From Botryosphaeria dothidea (taxonomy: Eukaryota > Ascomycota > Dothideomycetes > Botryosphaeriales > Botryosphaeriaceae): 13,093 bases of DNA. Shown here in pieces: positions 1 to 9,771 of the stretch (its first letter is position 1; each line of letters opens with the position of its first letter). The stretch spans positions 1-13,093 of the forward strand of contig WWBZ02000058.1 of the NCBI GenBank assembly GCA_011503125.2. The letters are read 5' to 3'. Both the position numbers and the translations under genes were made by a program. The notes under the pieces were generated by a model. The model ran no database searches. It was given only the letters and a program-made list of their open reading frames with translations, and was not told where the DNA came from.

Positions 1-86
1 CGCTGCTGATCCTGGAAGCTCGACATAACGTAACCGCCGCCCGCCGCCCTCACTTCACCTCAAAACCCCTTCCGCCACCACTCTCC

Positions 87-826
87 TCACGACGCCGCTG
101 CTGCGACCGCTGGCGTCTCTACCTCCGCCTTCTCCGGGATGCCCTCCACCGCCTTGGTCTCGCCGAAACTCGTCGCGCCCGCTGGCAAATACCTTGTCGA
201 AGTCGTACTCGCCCCATCTGATGTCCGGGTTGAGGCCTGCAAACTTCCACACGCCATTGACCTTTTTGTACCAGTGCGTGTTGGTGCTGTGAGCGTGTCC
301 CTTGACTGCCACGGTGGTACGGGTCTCGTCGGTGTATCTCTGGTGGGGCACGCGCAGCTGGTGCACTCCAATCACCTCGTCGTCCGAAATCTTCTCCCAC
401 TTGGAGCCACCGATGAAGTGCTGCGTCTTGAGGAGCGGGTCGCCCAGAACCGCGGGGGGACGAGATCATGGCGACGAATTCCTCGGCCGGCATAGCCTCC
501 CACAGCTTGTCGAGGAAGGAACGGTAATCAATCTATTTTCCACGTCATTCGCCCAATGTTTCTCCGAAAGAAGGAGGCTTTTACCTACCCTGAGCGTAGG
601 TGCGATGCACTTGCGCAGCCTGTCCCAGTCCTTCACGTGCAGTCAGACACTGCACGAAATCATGAACGTATGCTGTGGGGCTCACCTTGCTATCGTAGCT
701 GTCCGCCCACTCAACAACAGCGTTGCAGAGGCCAAAGGTAGTCTGTCGCGTCTCAGCAGCCGTTCCACAACAGCGTGTCACGCTATTGGTAATCGTACCC
801 TCGAAGCTAATATTGCTTGCAGCCAT
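87..826 (-). CDS. SCD1: Scytalone dehydratase (DHN-melanin pathway), 4 exons, three single-base frameshifts as written
   Basis: The enzyme dehydrates scytalone to 1,3,8-trihydroxynaphthalene and vermelone to 1,8-dihydroxynaphthalene in fungal melanin synthesis. Exons are 826-799, 742-686, 630-589 and 532-87, with introns of 56, 55 and 56 bp (GTACGA, GTGAGC and GTAGGT donors). The model gives about 189 aa, near the family's usual length. Visible motifs include EWADSYDSK, WDRLRKCIAPTLR, MPAEEF, KTQHFIGG, VPHQRYTD, VKGHAHSTNTHW and WKFAGLNPDIRW. Residues Tyr25, Asp26, Tyr45, His80, His105, Ser124 and Asn126 fall at a constant offset of five from the rice-blast active-site set Tyr30, Asp31, Tyr50, His85, His110, Ser129 and Asn131. 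As written the frame breaks three times, each by one extra base in a short run (plus-strand A734-736, G454-459, A166-168). The identity is certain. Whether the breaks are real is doubtful. Confidence 0.95.
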
Positions 827-2250
827 GATTGCGATGATGACTTTTCGATTTCAAAAGGCAAGGGCTGGTGTATGATAGGTTTGCTGGCACTTGGTGAGTT
901 GACTTCAAATATCGTGCCCTACTACCAGAACTTTTCTCGTAGATATATGTGGTCGTTGCCGAAATGCAGGGCCCGGATCCCCATGGTGGATAGCGTCCGC
1001 TCCCGGAATTGCGGGGGAGGCCGAACTCGAGTCCGAAAACTTTCTGGAACACCAACACCAGTTTCGCTACACTGCTGTCTCTTCGTAAGCGAGCACTGAA
1101 CCGTTACCTCTCATTCTGAAGCCGTTTCAAAGTCGTGGTCGATCATTCAACGGCTCGTGCCATTGCAGTAGGTCCAGGATCATCGCCGCAGGGCTTCCAA
1201 TCAAATACTGCCTCAATGAATCAACAACCGGTCTATTGGGTATTCATGGGTCTTCATCTTTCCTCTTCTTGCTCCTCATCTAAAACTGGATGAGAGTAGA
1301 TTTCAAGGAGGTACAAAAGTCGAAGTGCGGTCTCAACAGGGTAGGGTGAGATGTCCGACTTGGCTACACACCTCCGGGCCGGATATTCGGACTGGCCCCC
1401 AAGCCTCAGCAAGGCCGTTCGGAAAGCCATCGGATTGCAATAAGCGAGTAGTCATAGAGATTCAGTCTCATGTTCAGCGGTATATTCCGGCTAGACATGC
1501 TGGGATCAGAAATGAGAGAACTATCGTTTGCAATGTACCTCGACACTAATTCCTCGATTTTCTTTGTGAGCTGAATACTCTGTGCAATTTATCAGCATAC
1601 GCTAATAGTGCGCACTTGAGTCAAGCATCTGTATAAGCAGTACTCCGGTAAGAGAAACGTGGATCAGAGTCGGTCTGCTTATAGCGTTGTAGGCACGTGG
1701 GGAGTCGTCACTTGCGATAGAGTCGCCCCATTTCCACAACCTACGGGCGCACACTCCAACTTTAATAGATCGATCATAAGTCATGGCAGTGATCGACTGC
1801 GGGCACTAGCTGGTCACGACTATTCATTTATAAACCGGTGTAGACCATGGCCGTATTTGCAAAAAACGGTTCGTATCCGGTGGAGACGAGCATCGAATAT
1901 CCTGCTGCATTCGTCCAGTCAAATGATGGGACGAGATGGTGCGTCTTCGCAGCATTTTGCACTGTTGTTCCTGGACACCGCCGCGCACCCCATTCCTACG
2001 CGTCATCCCTCGCATCGTTTGCCCGCCGCAAGCACCGTCGGTTCATCAGCCCAGCCAACGAAGCTCCCTGCTCGGAATTAAGATACCCGGCCTCCCGTTG
2101 ACGCAAGCACGCTCGCCAAGGCGTTAGTTCTCCTCCGGAAGCAGATCAAGCAACTCCCGCAACAGCAATTGACCCAGAATCTTACGTGACCCCCTCGATC
2201 CAGCAAGAAAAGACGAGGGATTAGAAGAAATCCCGAAACCCTCTCCTCCA
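827..2250. other. Divergent intergenic region between SCD1 and the Maf gene
   Basis: About 1.4 kb separates the two divergently transcribed genes and should hold both promoters. I recognise no protein family in any frame, and no tRNA or repeat. The open frames inside are short and do not resemble known proteins. A TATA-like string (ATATAT, near 943-948) lies roughly 120 bp upstream of the SCD1 start on its strand, but it is weak evidence for a core promoter. Because frames in this window are unreliable, a short poorly conserved gene cannot be excluded. Confidence 0.5.
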
Positions 2251-3323
2251 ATGCTCCGCCGGCTCACCATGTCGTTCACCGGGACTCCCGACACAAGCAA
2301 TTACGAACCTGCGCCCTCCGAACCGCCGCCCTCCTACGACTCGGTCGACAAGCAACCCGGCTCCGTCGCTGGCGGCGCGCCAGCGCCTCCACGACCTGGA
2401 CAGCCACGCGCGCCCGCTGCCGCTCGAGCTTGCGGCACTGACCGCGCTTGCGCGGCAAGAGGGTCATTCTGGCGTCGGGTTCGCCGCGGAGGAGACAGCT
2501 GCTCGCACAGGTTCGTGCTCGTCATCGCCCGCCCCCCTTCCCCTCTCGAAAAAGATATACAGCATTCCGCCACATCCTCCACCAACACACAACCACGCAT
2601 TCGCAGAAGCGTTTCTGGGCTGTACTAACATGGAGACCGCTTATTCCTGCAGATCGGCCTCTCGAACATCGAAATCATCCATCCGCCTTCCCCGAGGACC
2701 TGCCCAAGAACATGGCCCCCTTCGAATACGTGCTCGAGACGGCGACGAAGAAGGCGATGATGGTGTACGAGCAGGAGATTGACAACAAGGAGAAGGGCGA
2801 GCCGGCGCTGATCATCGCCGCCGACACCGTCGTCGTCGGCCATTTTGGGCGAGATCCTCGAGAAGCCACGCAGCGAGCGCGAGCATATTGACATGCTCAA
2901 GAGCTTGAGGGATCACGGCGAGCACAAGGTCTTCACTGCCGTGGCGTGCATGCGTCCGCTGGAGAGCGCTAAGGATCCGGGATATGCCATCAAGACGCAT
3001 GTGGAGGACACAACGGTTAAGTTTGATAGAGCTGGTATGTGTGAACCATGTTCAAGAAAACTGGGGGAAGTAAGCTAACGCGATCGTGAATAGTGACGGA
3101 CGACCTTATTCTCGCATATGTCAGGACTAGGGAAGGTGCCGACAAGGCTGGCGGCTATGGCATCCAGGGCATCGGCTCCATCTTGGTGGACAGGATAGAG
3201 GGGACTTTCGACAACGTCGTCGGCCTACCGCTGAGAGCCACCCTGAAGATGATCGAGGACGTAACGAAGTCTGAGGAGGAGATGGAGGAGGAGATGGCTG
3301 ACGCTGATGTTAACATTATGTGA
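2251..3323 (+). CDS. Maf-like nucleoside triphosphate pyrophosphatase, 3 exons, four single-base frameshifts as written
   Basis: Maf/ASMTL-type proteins hydrolyse (d)NTPs, often dTTP/UTP or modified nucleotides, to the monophosphate and pyrophosphate; this one is probably cytosolic house-cleaning. Exons are 2251-2510, 2653-3034 and 3094-3323, with introns of 142 and 59 bp (branch GCTAAC at 3074-3079). The model gives about 289 aa. Seen in order are a Pro-rich N-terminus with PPPSYDS, the signature [19 protein letters not shown] with the likely catalytic Asp, [22 protein letters not shown] and NVVGLPL. The acidic tail ends at TGA 3321-3323. The Gln in GIQG is usual in the dTTP/UTP branch, so that substrate is an inference. 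The in-frame ATG at 2269 (CACCATGTC) has better start context and is an alternative. Frame breaks lie near CCC 2356-2358 (extra), TT 2448-2449 (extra), 2671-2690 (missing) and TTTT/GGG 2843-2849 (extra). With these undone, all exon phases close. Confidence 0.92.
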
Positions 3324-5771
3324 TGAGGCCACGTCGGCTGAATCTCTTCCGAGTACGCACTGTTGATGGTACACCTAAGATATACCCTATCTTCAAAATG
3401 AGCATGCACGACCAGGCGTTTTGGGGTTTTAACGATAGATGGGCATCGAGTACTCCATAGACATTGAATGGGACATGTGAATATCTGCTTCCTGAAATGC
3501 AACTCCGCATTACCTCTGAGTTCATGCTGGCCTTCGGCGAGGTTTAGCAAGGGTACTACCGTTCATCGATACCCAAGGGCCTTTGGAGCAACGATAAAGT
3601 TGCTTACGTTTGGAACGAAGCTTGAAATTATGAGTTAGTACGTGTAGCAAAAGAAAGGCACCCTGAACTGCTGTTGTAATGCTTAGAAAAGTGGAAATGT
3701 CGTGATAATCGGTCTCATACACCGACATGCAGCCTTCTTAATGAATAGCGATAGACTGACAAGAGAAAGGCTCCACAGAGAAATACTGCGGTGGACAGTT
3801 AAAGGCAGTGGCTCTCAACATCTTCGTGGTAGTGGAGGCATTTGTCCAGAAGCAAGTGTATTGCATTTCCAGATCACGGAGCTATCAGGATGAATGATTC
3901 CCTTCACACTAATTACTATTCAACTTGCCTTTGGGAGAATCGTATTCGGCTCAGACTGTCAATTGCAGCGTCTCTCTAGGCGCCCCTCTTTTAATAGCTT
4001 GTTTGTCCCAGGATTGCATTTCCCGGACGGACTGTAGCCCCTGCTGTGCCAATGACTTCAACAAATCTCGAATTTCGATCGCAAGCGTCTTAGGAACCTC
4101 GTGAGGCAACTGAGGACACCAGTGTCTTCAGCAATAATTGCCATTTTCCATAGCGTTCATAAAAAGCGGATATAAAGAAAAGTTGTATGGTGGATAATGC
4201 ACAATTGACATGACGATCAGCCGCAGTTGATACGTGACAGGAATCCAGCTACAAAAGCTCCCTGAAGAAGTTGTACAAGTAGAGGACAGATGACTTCTCG
4301 GGGCACTTGCATCTTAAGGAGCTCCATACGAAACACGACTTGTCCATGGAAAATGTTCATTGAGAAGGTTTTTGAAGCATGTCCAACATGCAAATCGTAT
4401 TCCGAGAAGGACAGCTGCATAATTAGGCATGTCCATAGCCCATAGAGCTTATAAAATGAACTTGTTTCCTTTCTTCGGCTCTTAATTAGAGATGCCATGA
4501 TTGGATACTCCGGGATTCTTGCACAAAGGCACGTTATCATAGCGAGGCAAAAGTGCTTTTCTTTTTACTCGAAGCTATACGATAGTCTACTGCACTAACT
4601 TGAGAGGATATCGTTTAGAAAGCTAAAAGGTGTAACAGGTTTACCCCTCTGATCTGGAAGGCTATTGTTGAGATTTAATATGCGGAGGTTTCTTGGGCGT
4701 CTGCGAAGCGTGTTATTGAGTTTTCGAAGCCCCGATTACGAAATGGTCCAAAGATATCAGACAGCTTGCACGAAAGTCAGTTGGCTGGCTACCATCAGTA
4801 AGAAAAAGGAAGCAGATATCCCAGTCGGTTGTGCAAATTGCCTACACCGCGGGGCCAAATGCGGGCTGACTGCAGGTGTCCGGCCAGCAGACAGCACGGA
4901 ACCGTCAACCCTCCAGAAACACGTGTGCGCATGGCTGCATTGACTCTGCGGTTCAGATAGCCCTAAATTGGATGGGCTTCAGTGCCCAAAGAATTCATGT
5001 GAGCGTTAGAATGAGGGCGATCATCAAGCTGTGGGTGAGGCGAAGAAGAGCGCTGCAAAGACCGGTGAGATGGGCGGGCGAAATGGGCCGTAAGAACACC
5101 AAGCTTAAGGGCCTGTGTGCTGTGGGAATGGGTGTGCTGATGGGGGGCTGCAGCTTGGGCGGCCCCTGGGCGGCGCTGAGACGGTAGCGGGAAGGCCACG
5201 AGAGCTGGAACCAGTGCTCGGCAGGCGCACAGGCAGTGCTCACCCGGGACAGCCTAACAGTTGGGCTGTCTTAGGCGGTGGGCGTCGAAATGGTCTGCAG
5301 ATGGGCCCACGACGAGCAGTCCGGGCTGCGAAAAGCAGAGGCTGGTGGCCACAGGAGAGCCTATTCCGCTGCTGTCCTTCCCGACAGAGCTTGCACGAAG
5401 CATCCACTCAGCGTCCAGGATGCCTGCAGGCAGTGGCACCACGAACATGCCTCGCAAAGAGTCGCCCCAACGGCTCCAGCGGTCGTCGCCGGCTGTGGCT
5501 CTGCAGCTCTTCACTACACTGCAGAAAAGAGCGCGTGCACTGCATTCAAGCACGGGGTGGGGAAAAAAACGACTCCGTCGCGCGGGCGGGGGGCTGTGGT
5601 AGGCTCAGGTAGGGCCCGCAGGGTAGGCTCCAGGGCCGGGTTTGCGTTCTGCTGGGGGGGGCTAAATAGCGCCTGGCCGCCCTCGGTCGCCTCGTCCACT
5701 CCTCCCACCACAAACCCTCTGCCGAAATTCCAAGCCCATCACTTTTTCATCACCAACGCGACTGCATCACC
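3324..5771. other. Long stretch without a recognisable gene
   Basis: About 2.4 kb lies between the Maf stop and the HMG-box start. The first part (to about 4700) is comparatively AT-rich with scattered stops; the last part (about 4950-5770) is GC-rich and leads into the HMG-gene promoter and a pyrimidine-rich leader. I recognise no family, tRNA, rRNA or transposase. Two items are faint. The minus-strand frame at 4217-4540 (107 aa) has no match that I know. The plus-strand frame at 4665-4943 contains CANCLHRGAKC, which has the C-x2-C-x6-C spacing of half a Zn2Cys6 cluster but nothing else of that family. Either could be chance. Confidence 0.5.
5248..5270. other. Perfect 7-bp inverted repeat (hairpin)
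   Basis: GACAGCC at 5248-5254 and GGCTGTC at 5264-5270 form a perfect 7-bp stem with a 9-base loop, in the GC-rich region about 0.5 kb upstream of the HMG-box gene. No function is evident; in GC-rich DNA such a stem can arise by chance. Confidence 0.4.
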
Positions 5772-7296
5772 ATGGGGTCGCCCTCGCAAGGATGAGAAGC
5801 AGAAGGAGACTGCTGAGCTCATGATCAGTGTGGAGGACTTTGCCAGGACGCGCGATTCGGTAAGTCGCGCTTTGTTTTGCAACGCGCGCCGCCTGCCCAT
5901 GCGCGCCGTGCCAACGCCTCACCACCACCCTCAATCAACCAAGCCTCGCGCCCGCCGCGCCATTGAAGATGGTTTCCCTGATGCTTGCTCTTCCTTCATG
6001 TTTTAGCGCATTCACTCCTCCAAAATGCCAGCTAGCGCATTCCTGTCACCGGCCCAGGCGCGTCACGTCCGCGCCTCCATGGGCGACATGTCACGCCAGC
6101 TGCATGAGCTCATCTGCTCCATTCCACTCGTTCTCGCCCAACTGAGACTGATTCCTAACCCGCAATTCTTCCTCCAGGTCGTCCACCGGCTTGACTACTC
6201 TGCAACCGCCGTCAGCGACCTACTACGTCGTACCTCAAGCACACCAACTCGGTGCTCGGCCAGACGCCCTACCGCCTTGACACCTTCGGCATCTCGAATC
6301 CTCTCAATAACAATGAGATCCTCGCAGGAGCTCTGCGCGACTCGCCCCCAGCTGCCGCCGGCCCGGCCACTTCCGCCAGCCCCTCAAGCCCCCCGCAGCC
6401 CCCGCTAGTGCGCCTGCCACCGCTGCTGCCCCGGCAGGAGAAGAACCCGCGAAGAAGGGCAGAAAGCCCAAGAAGGAAAAGAAGGAGAAGGATCCCAACG
6501 AGCCTAAGCGCCCCCTGACCATCTTTTTCCTCTTCGCACACGAGGCGCGTCCAGTTGTGAAGGAAGATCTGGGCCCAGACGTAACTCCGGGCCAGGTCGA
6601 AGAGGAGATCAACAAGCGCTGGAGGGAGCTCGGTTGAGGAGGAGAAGCAAGTACGTGAATACTGAACCCTCGTAGGAACTAACACTAATCACCCTTTCAG
6701 GCGTGGAAGGCTGTCTATGAGCAGAACCGTGAGGTGTACAGCAAGAAAATGGAGGAGTACAAGGCCAGTCTTGCCGCTGAGGCTGCGAAGAGCCCTGCTG
6801 GTGCGAACGGTGACGTCGAGATGGCTGAAGGTACAGCCACCGCCGCTGGCGCCGACGCTGAGGAGTCCGCCGACGCTGATGCTGAAGAAGAGAGCGAAGA
6901 GGCCAGCCCTCCCCCGAGGGCTCCCAGCCCTCCGGCTGAGGCCAAGACCCCCAAGAACAAGCGCCGCAAGACTGGCAAAGAAAACGGTGTCGTCGCGGCC
7001 TCTTCTGCCACTGCTCCGACTCACGCTGCCAGCCCCATCCCTCTTCCCTCGCATCCTAAGACTTCGGGCGTTGAGAGCACGCCCGTTGCTAAACCCAAGG
7101 AGAAGAGGGGCAAGAAGGAGGAACCCGCTCCTGCTGTTGAGGCTGTCAAGGAGCCCGCCCCCGAGGAACCCGCTAAGAAGAAGCGCGGCAGGAAGCAAAG
7201 GCTATTGAGGAGGTGGCCCCCGCCGTTGAGCCTGCTGCTCCTGAGCCGGAGAAGAAGAACAAGCGTAAGCGCAAGAGCGATGTCGCCGCTGCTTAA
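5772..7296 (+). CDS. Single HMG-box chromatin/DNA-binding protein, 3 exons, seven single-base frameshifts as written
   Basis: This is probably a nuclear architectural DNA-binding protein. Exons are 5772-5859, 6178-6650 and 6701-7296, with introns of 318 bp and 50 bp (branch ACTAAC at 6678-6683). The restored length is about 385 aa. Residues 1-29 begin MGRPRKDEK and include ELMISVEDFARTRDS. A conserved-looking block follows (about 45-80; GQTPYRLDTFGISNPL), then an Ala/Pro-rich linker, a Lys-rich stretch, and one HMG box at about 136-207 (KDPNEPKRPLTIFFLFAHEA, INKRWREL, EEKQAWKAVYE, KKMEEYK). An acidic stretch follows (GADAEESADADAEEESEE), then a Lys/Arg-rich tail with several possible nuclear signals, ending RKRKSDVAAA and TAA 7294-7296. 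The ATG in CACCATGGGG is the right start, but an extra G in 5774-5777 puts it out of frame. Other breaks are near 6183-6184, 6204, 6220, 6389-6394, 6634-6635 and 7194-7199. I cannot assign a yeast orthologue. Confidence 0.9.
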
Positions 7297-8435
7297 GGCT
7301 TCCCTCGACGCGTGATACAGAGAATTCGGTATATCTTCTTGCTTACATCTGATATTGTTCTCTTAGCGAATGGGGTCTAAAATGGGGTTTCGGCGAGAGT
7401 ATTAGGTTTCATTGGTACTCTCGAAATGCAGATGGAATCTGAAGATATGCGCAGTTTGTTTTGTCTGTGTCTTTTTGAGGTTCGAACCAGGGGCTACTTT
7501 TCTCTTTCGGCTTCCTTTTTTTTTTGTACGGTGTGGTGTTTTACTATACCGCTCTTACTCTTCTGGGTCCTGAACGTTTTTGCTTGTCTTTTAGCTCGCT
7601 GGTTCTCTTTTGAGGCGGGAAAGCTAAATGATTATGAGTGTGGGGATGGCTGTATGCTTGCTTTGCTATTGCTTCTCAGTGTCCGAATGACAACTCAAGG
7701 ATATGGTGTAAACGAAGTATCTCTTTCTAATCCGCTTTAGTCTCATGGGGAGTTGAGGTATTCATCTGGCGCATGTGTGTTGCTCTCTTGTTGACGAAGG
7801 TATTCAGACTCATGCTTCGACTTCCCATAACAGTCTGATCTGGCCATCTGTGGAAATGATGCATTCGCCTTTAACTGGCTGCGGTTTCCAGTAAGTTGTG
7901 CTTCATATGGTTTCTTTTTCATCCTTCATAGCCTAGGCAATCTGGAGTGCATCAAAGATTGTGCTACGTGATCGAATGAGCTGTTTTCCATATTATGTGC
8001 TGCAGATACGAAATCGTCTGACATTTTTGCAGATGCCCTTGCTGTGAGTAGTCGACGCATTCGTCCGGGCGTGGCTGTAACCATTTTTCCTGAAACAGTT
8101 TGATCCTTCAATCGCCCTGCCTGTTTGTTTTGCCGTCGAAGACCTCCGGAGCCGATCTGGAGCATGCACTTTTTATAAAAATCCTTTGAAACAATATAAA
8201 ACATGGGTCTGTAAATTCGTTGGATCCCATAATTGATAATTAAACCTCACCTGTCTTTCCTTGATTTCTACGAGCAACCGGCGTGGCGACTTACATCATT
8301 TAGTCCTCCTGAGATTTCATCTTGCTACGGGACGAGAGAGCCCTCGATTCATCCTTAAAACAACCTGTTCTTCATCTGGCTCTCATTCTGGAACAATCTC
8401 CTGTTTGCCTCATGGAAGACACGTTTTCGAGCCTC
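7297..8435. other. Convergent intergenic region (3' flanks)
   Basis: About 1.1 kb lies between the ends of the convergent HMG-box and MDR genes. The first 400 bases are T-rich on the plus strand and look like 3' untranslated sequence; a 104-aa open frame at 7426-7740 is Phe/Leu/Cys-rich because of that T content and is not taken as a gene. The minus-strand frame at 7926-8204 matches no family I know. A 10-bp palindrome, GGTTCGAACC (7479-7488), resembles a tRNA B box but has no tRNA around it. Confidence 0.5.
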
Positions 8436-9771
8436 TCAATCCTTCCCCACCCCCTCCGTGTCCGCAATCCTGAACACATACTTCACCGCACTCGCCTTCC
8501 CCTCCTTCAAGTTCGTCAGCCCCTGACTCACACCAGCCAGTCCACCGGGCACGACCTCATGCGGATGCGCCTTGAACTTGCCCTCGGCAATCTGGCGGAA
8601 GATCCAGCGGAAGTAGACGAAGCCGACCTCCTTCTGCGGGCCGTGCACGTCGCCCACCATCGTCCAGTCGGTCGGCTTGTACGTCCGCCGGGTACTTGAA
8701 GCCCGGCGGCGCGAAGCGCTCGACGGGCAGGACGTTGGTGACGGCCGCGTCGTCGGCGAGCACGGCGACGATGTTGGCGTGCGAGCCCTTCTCGGAGACG
8801 GCGTCGAAGGCGTGGCGGATGGGCTCCGTCGCGCCGGACGCTTGGAGCGCGGATTGGATGCCTTGGATCAGGGCGTCGTTGCCTTTGCGGTAGTCGATGA
8901 CGGCGTCGCCTTGGGATTTGTCGAGGAGGGTGTCGACATAGGGGATGCCGTTGCCGGCGACGGCGATGATGCTTGTTGGGCAGTGTTAAACGAGTGGATT
9001 TGTGGATCGACGATGGGTAGTAGACTTACGGATGGATGTTGGACAAGCGGGCGAGCTTGATGGCATAAGCTCCGACTGCAGAAGCGGCGCCATAAACCAG
9101 GAAGGGGAGTTTTTGGCCTTCAGGGAGTGGCTTCCATGGCTCGGGGAGGTCGAGGCGAACGTAGTTGCCAATAACAGCAGTGAGGAAAGCAAGGGGGATG
9201 TAGCGGCCTCTGGTGGGATGAGGATGTATCAGCGGAGGCTCTTGGACGAGTTTCTGAGCAGTGCACTTGTGCATACCTTCAAAGCTCAGGTTTTCGGGAA
9301 TGTGAGAAGTAGTGTGCTGCCAGGCAACGGCGTACTCGGCGTAGCTCCCACCTGGCGTACGCATCTCGTGGAAGGCGGCGACACGATCACCGGGCTTAAA
9401 TTCATACACGTCCTCGCCAACACTGTGGACAATGCCAGCAATGTCATCGCCGCCATTGATCCTCATGTCCAACCATTCTGGGGTTTTCCTGGTGAAAGGT
9501 GAGTTTTTGATTAAGAAAGTCTCGTGAACATGCTGACCAGTCCTTGGGGTTGGAGCCGCTCTTCAAATTCAATTAGCTTGAGAGTTTGGTCGGTCCGCAG
9601 CAACCGAAACCTACAACGACAACTTTAATAACGACCTGATCGGGGTCCGGCTTAGGGACGGGAGCGTCGACGATTTCGACCTGCAGTTGGTCAGCGGAAT
9701 ATTCACAGGTATGCATTCATTAATTACTGGAGACGGGCCTTCTCCGCGTTGTGGATGATAGCTTGCTTCAT
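8436..9771 (-). CDS. Zinc-independent MDR oxidoreductase, enoyl-reductase-like (ToxD/CipB/trans-ER type), 6 exons
   Basis: This is an NADPH-dependent medium-chain reductase of the fungal enoyl-reductase-like group, which reduces activated double bonds; the substrate is unknown. Exons are 9771-9728, 9680-9615, 9560-9538, 9488-9277, 9209-9030 and 8971-8436, with introns of 47, 54, 49, 67 and 58 bp. The model gives about 353 aa. It begins MKQAIIHNAEKARLQ. A GroES-like half shows SGSNPKDWKTPEWL, GGDDIAGIVHSVGEDV, FKPGDRVAAFHEM and GGSYAEYAV. The Rossmann half shows LVYGAASAVGAYAIKLARL near residue 155, then DKSQGDAVIDYRKG. It ends HPHEVVPGGLAGVSQGL, AVKYVFRIAD and TGA. NPKDW replaces the zinc-ligand GxxGTDxH segment, so no catalytic zinc is expected. 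Frame breaks are a missing base at the first donor (9727-9728), a missing A near 9199 and an extra base near 8661-8675. No polyketide synthase lies in the window, so a role as a trans-acting partner is speculative. Confidence 0.92.

Noticed and set aside
302..1099. 265-aa plus-strand open frame, the longest in the window
   Set aside because: It lies across the exons and introns of scytalone dehydratase on the other strand and has no recognisable domain; it is an antisense shadow.
4217..4540. 107-aa minus-strand frame as a gene
   Set aside because: No family resemblance, no intron signals that extend it, and its length is within chance for an AT-leaning stretch; kept only as a note in the intergenic entry.
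6269..7198. Long minus-strand frames opposite the HMG-box gene (138, 169 and 98 aa)
   Set aside because: Low-complexity Leu/Ser/Gly/Ala-rich translations are the expected antisense of Lys/Glu/Ala-rich codons; the plus strand has the real domain.
7479..7488. GGTTCGAACC, resembling a tRNA B box
   Set aside because: Neither strand gives a T-arm stem, acceptor stem or A box around it; it is only a 10-bp palindrome in T-rich 3' flank.
7426..7740. 104-aa hydrophobic open frame suggesting a small membrane protein
   Set aside because: The Phe/Leu/Cys richness follows from plus-strand T-rich 3' untranslated sequence after the HMG-box gene; there is no family resemblance and no supporting start context.
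8677..9502. Plus-strand frames of 127 and 166 aa
   Set aside because: They are antisense to the MDR reductase exons and introns and show no family features.
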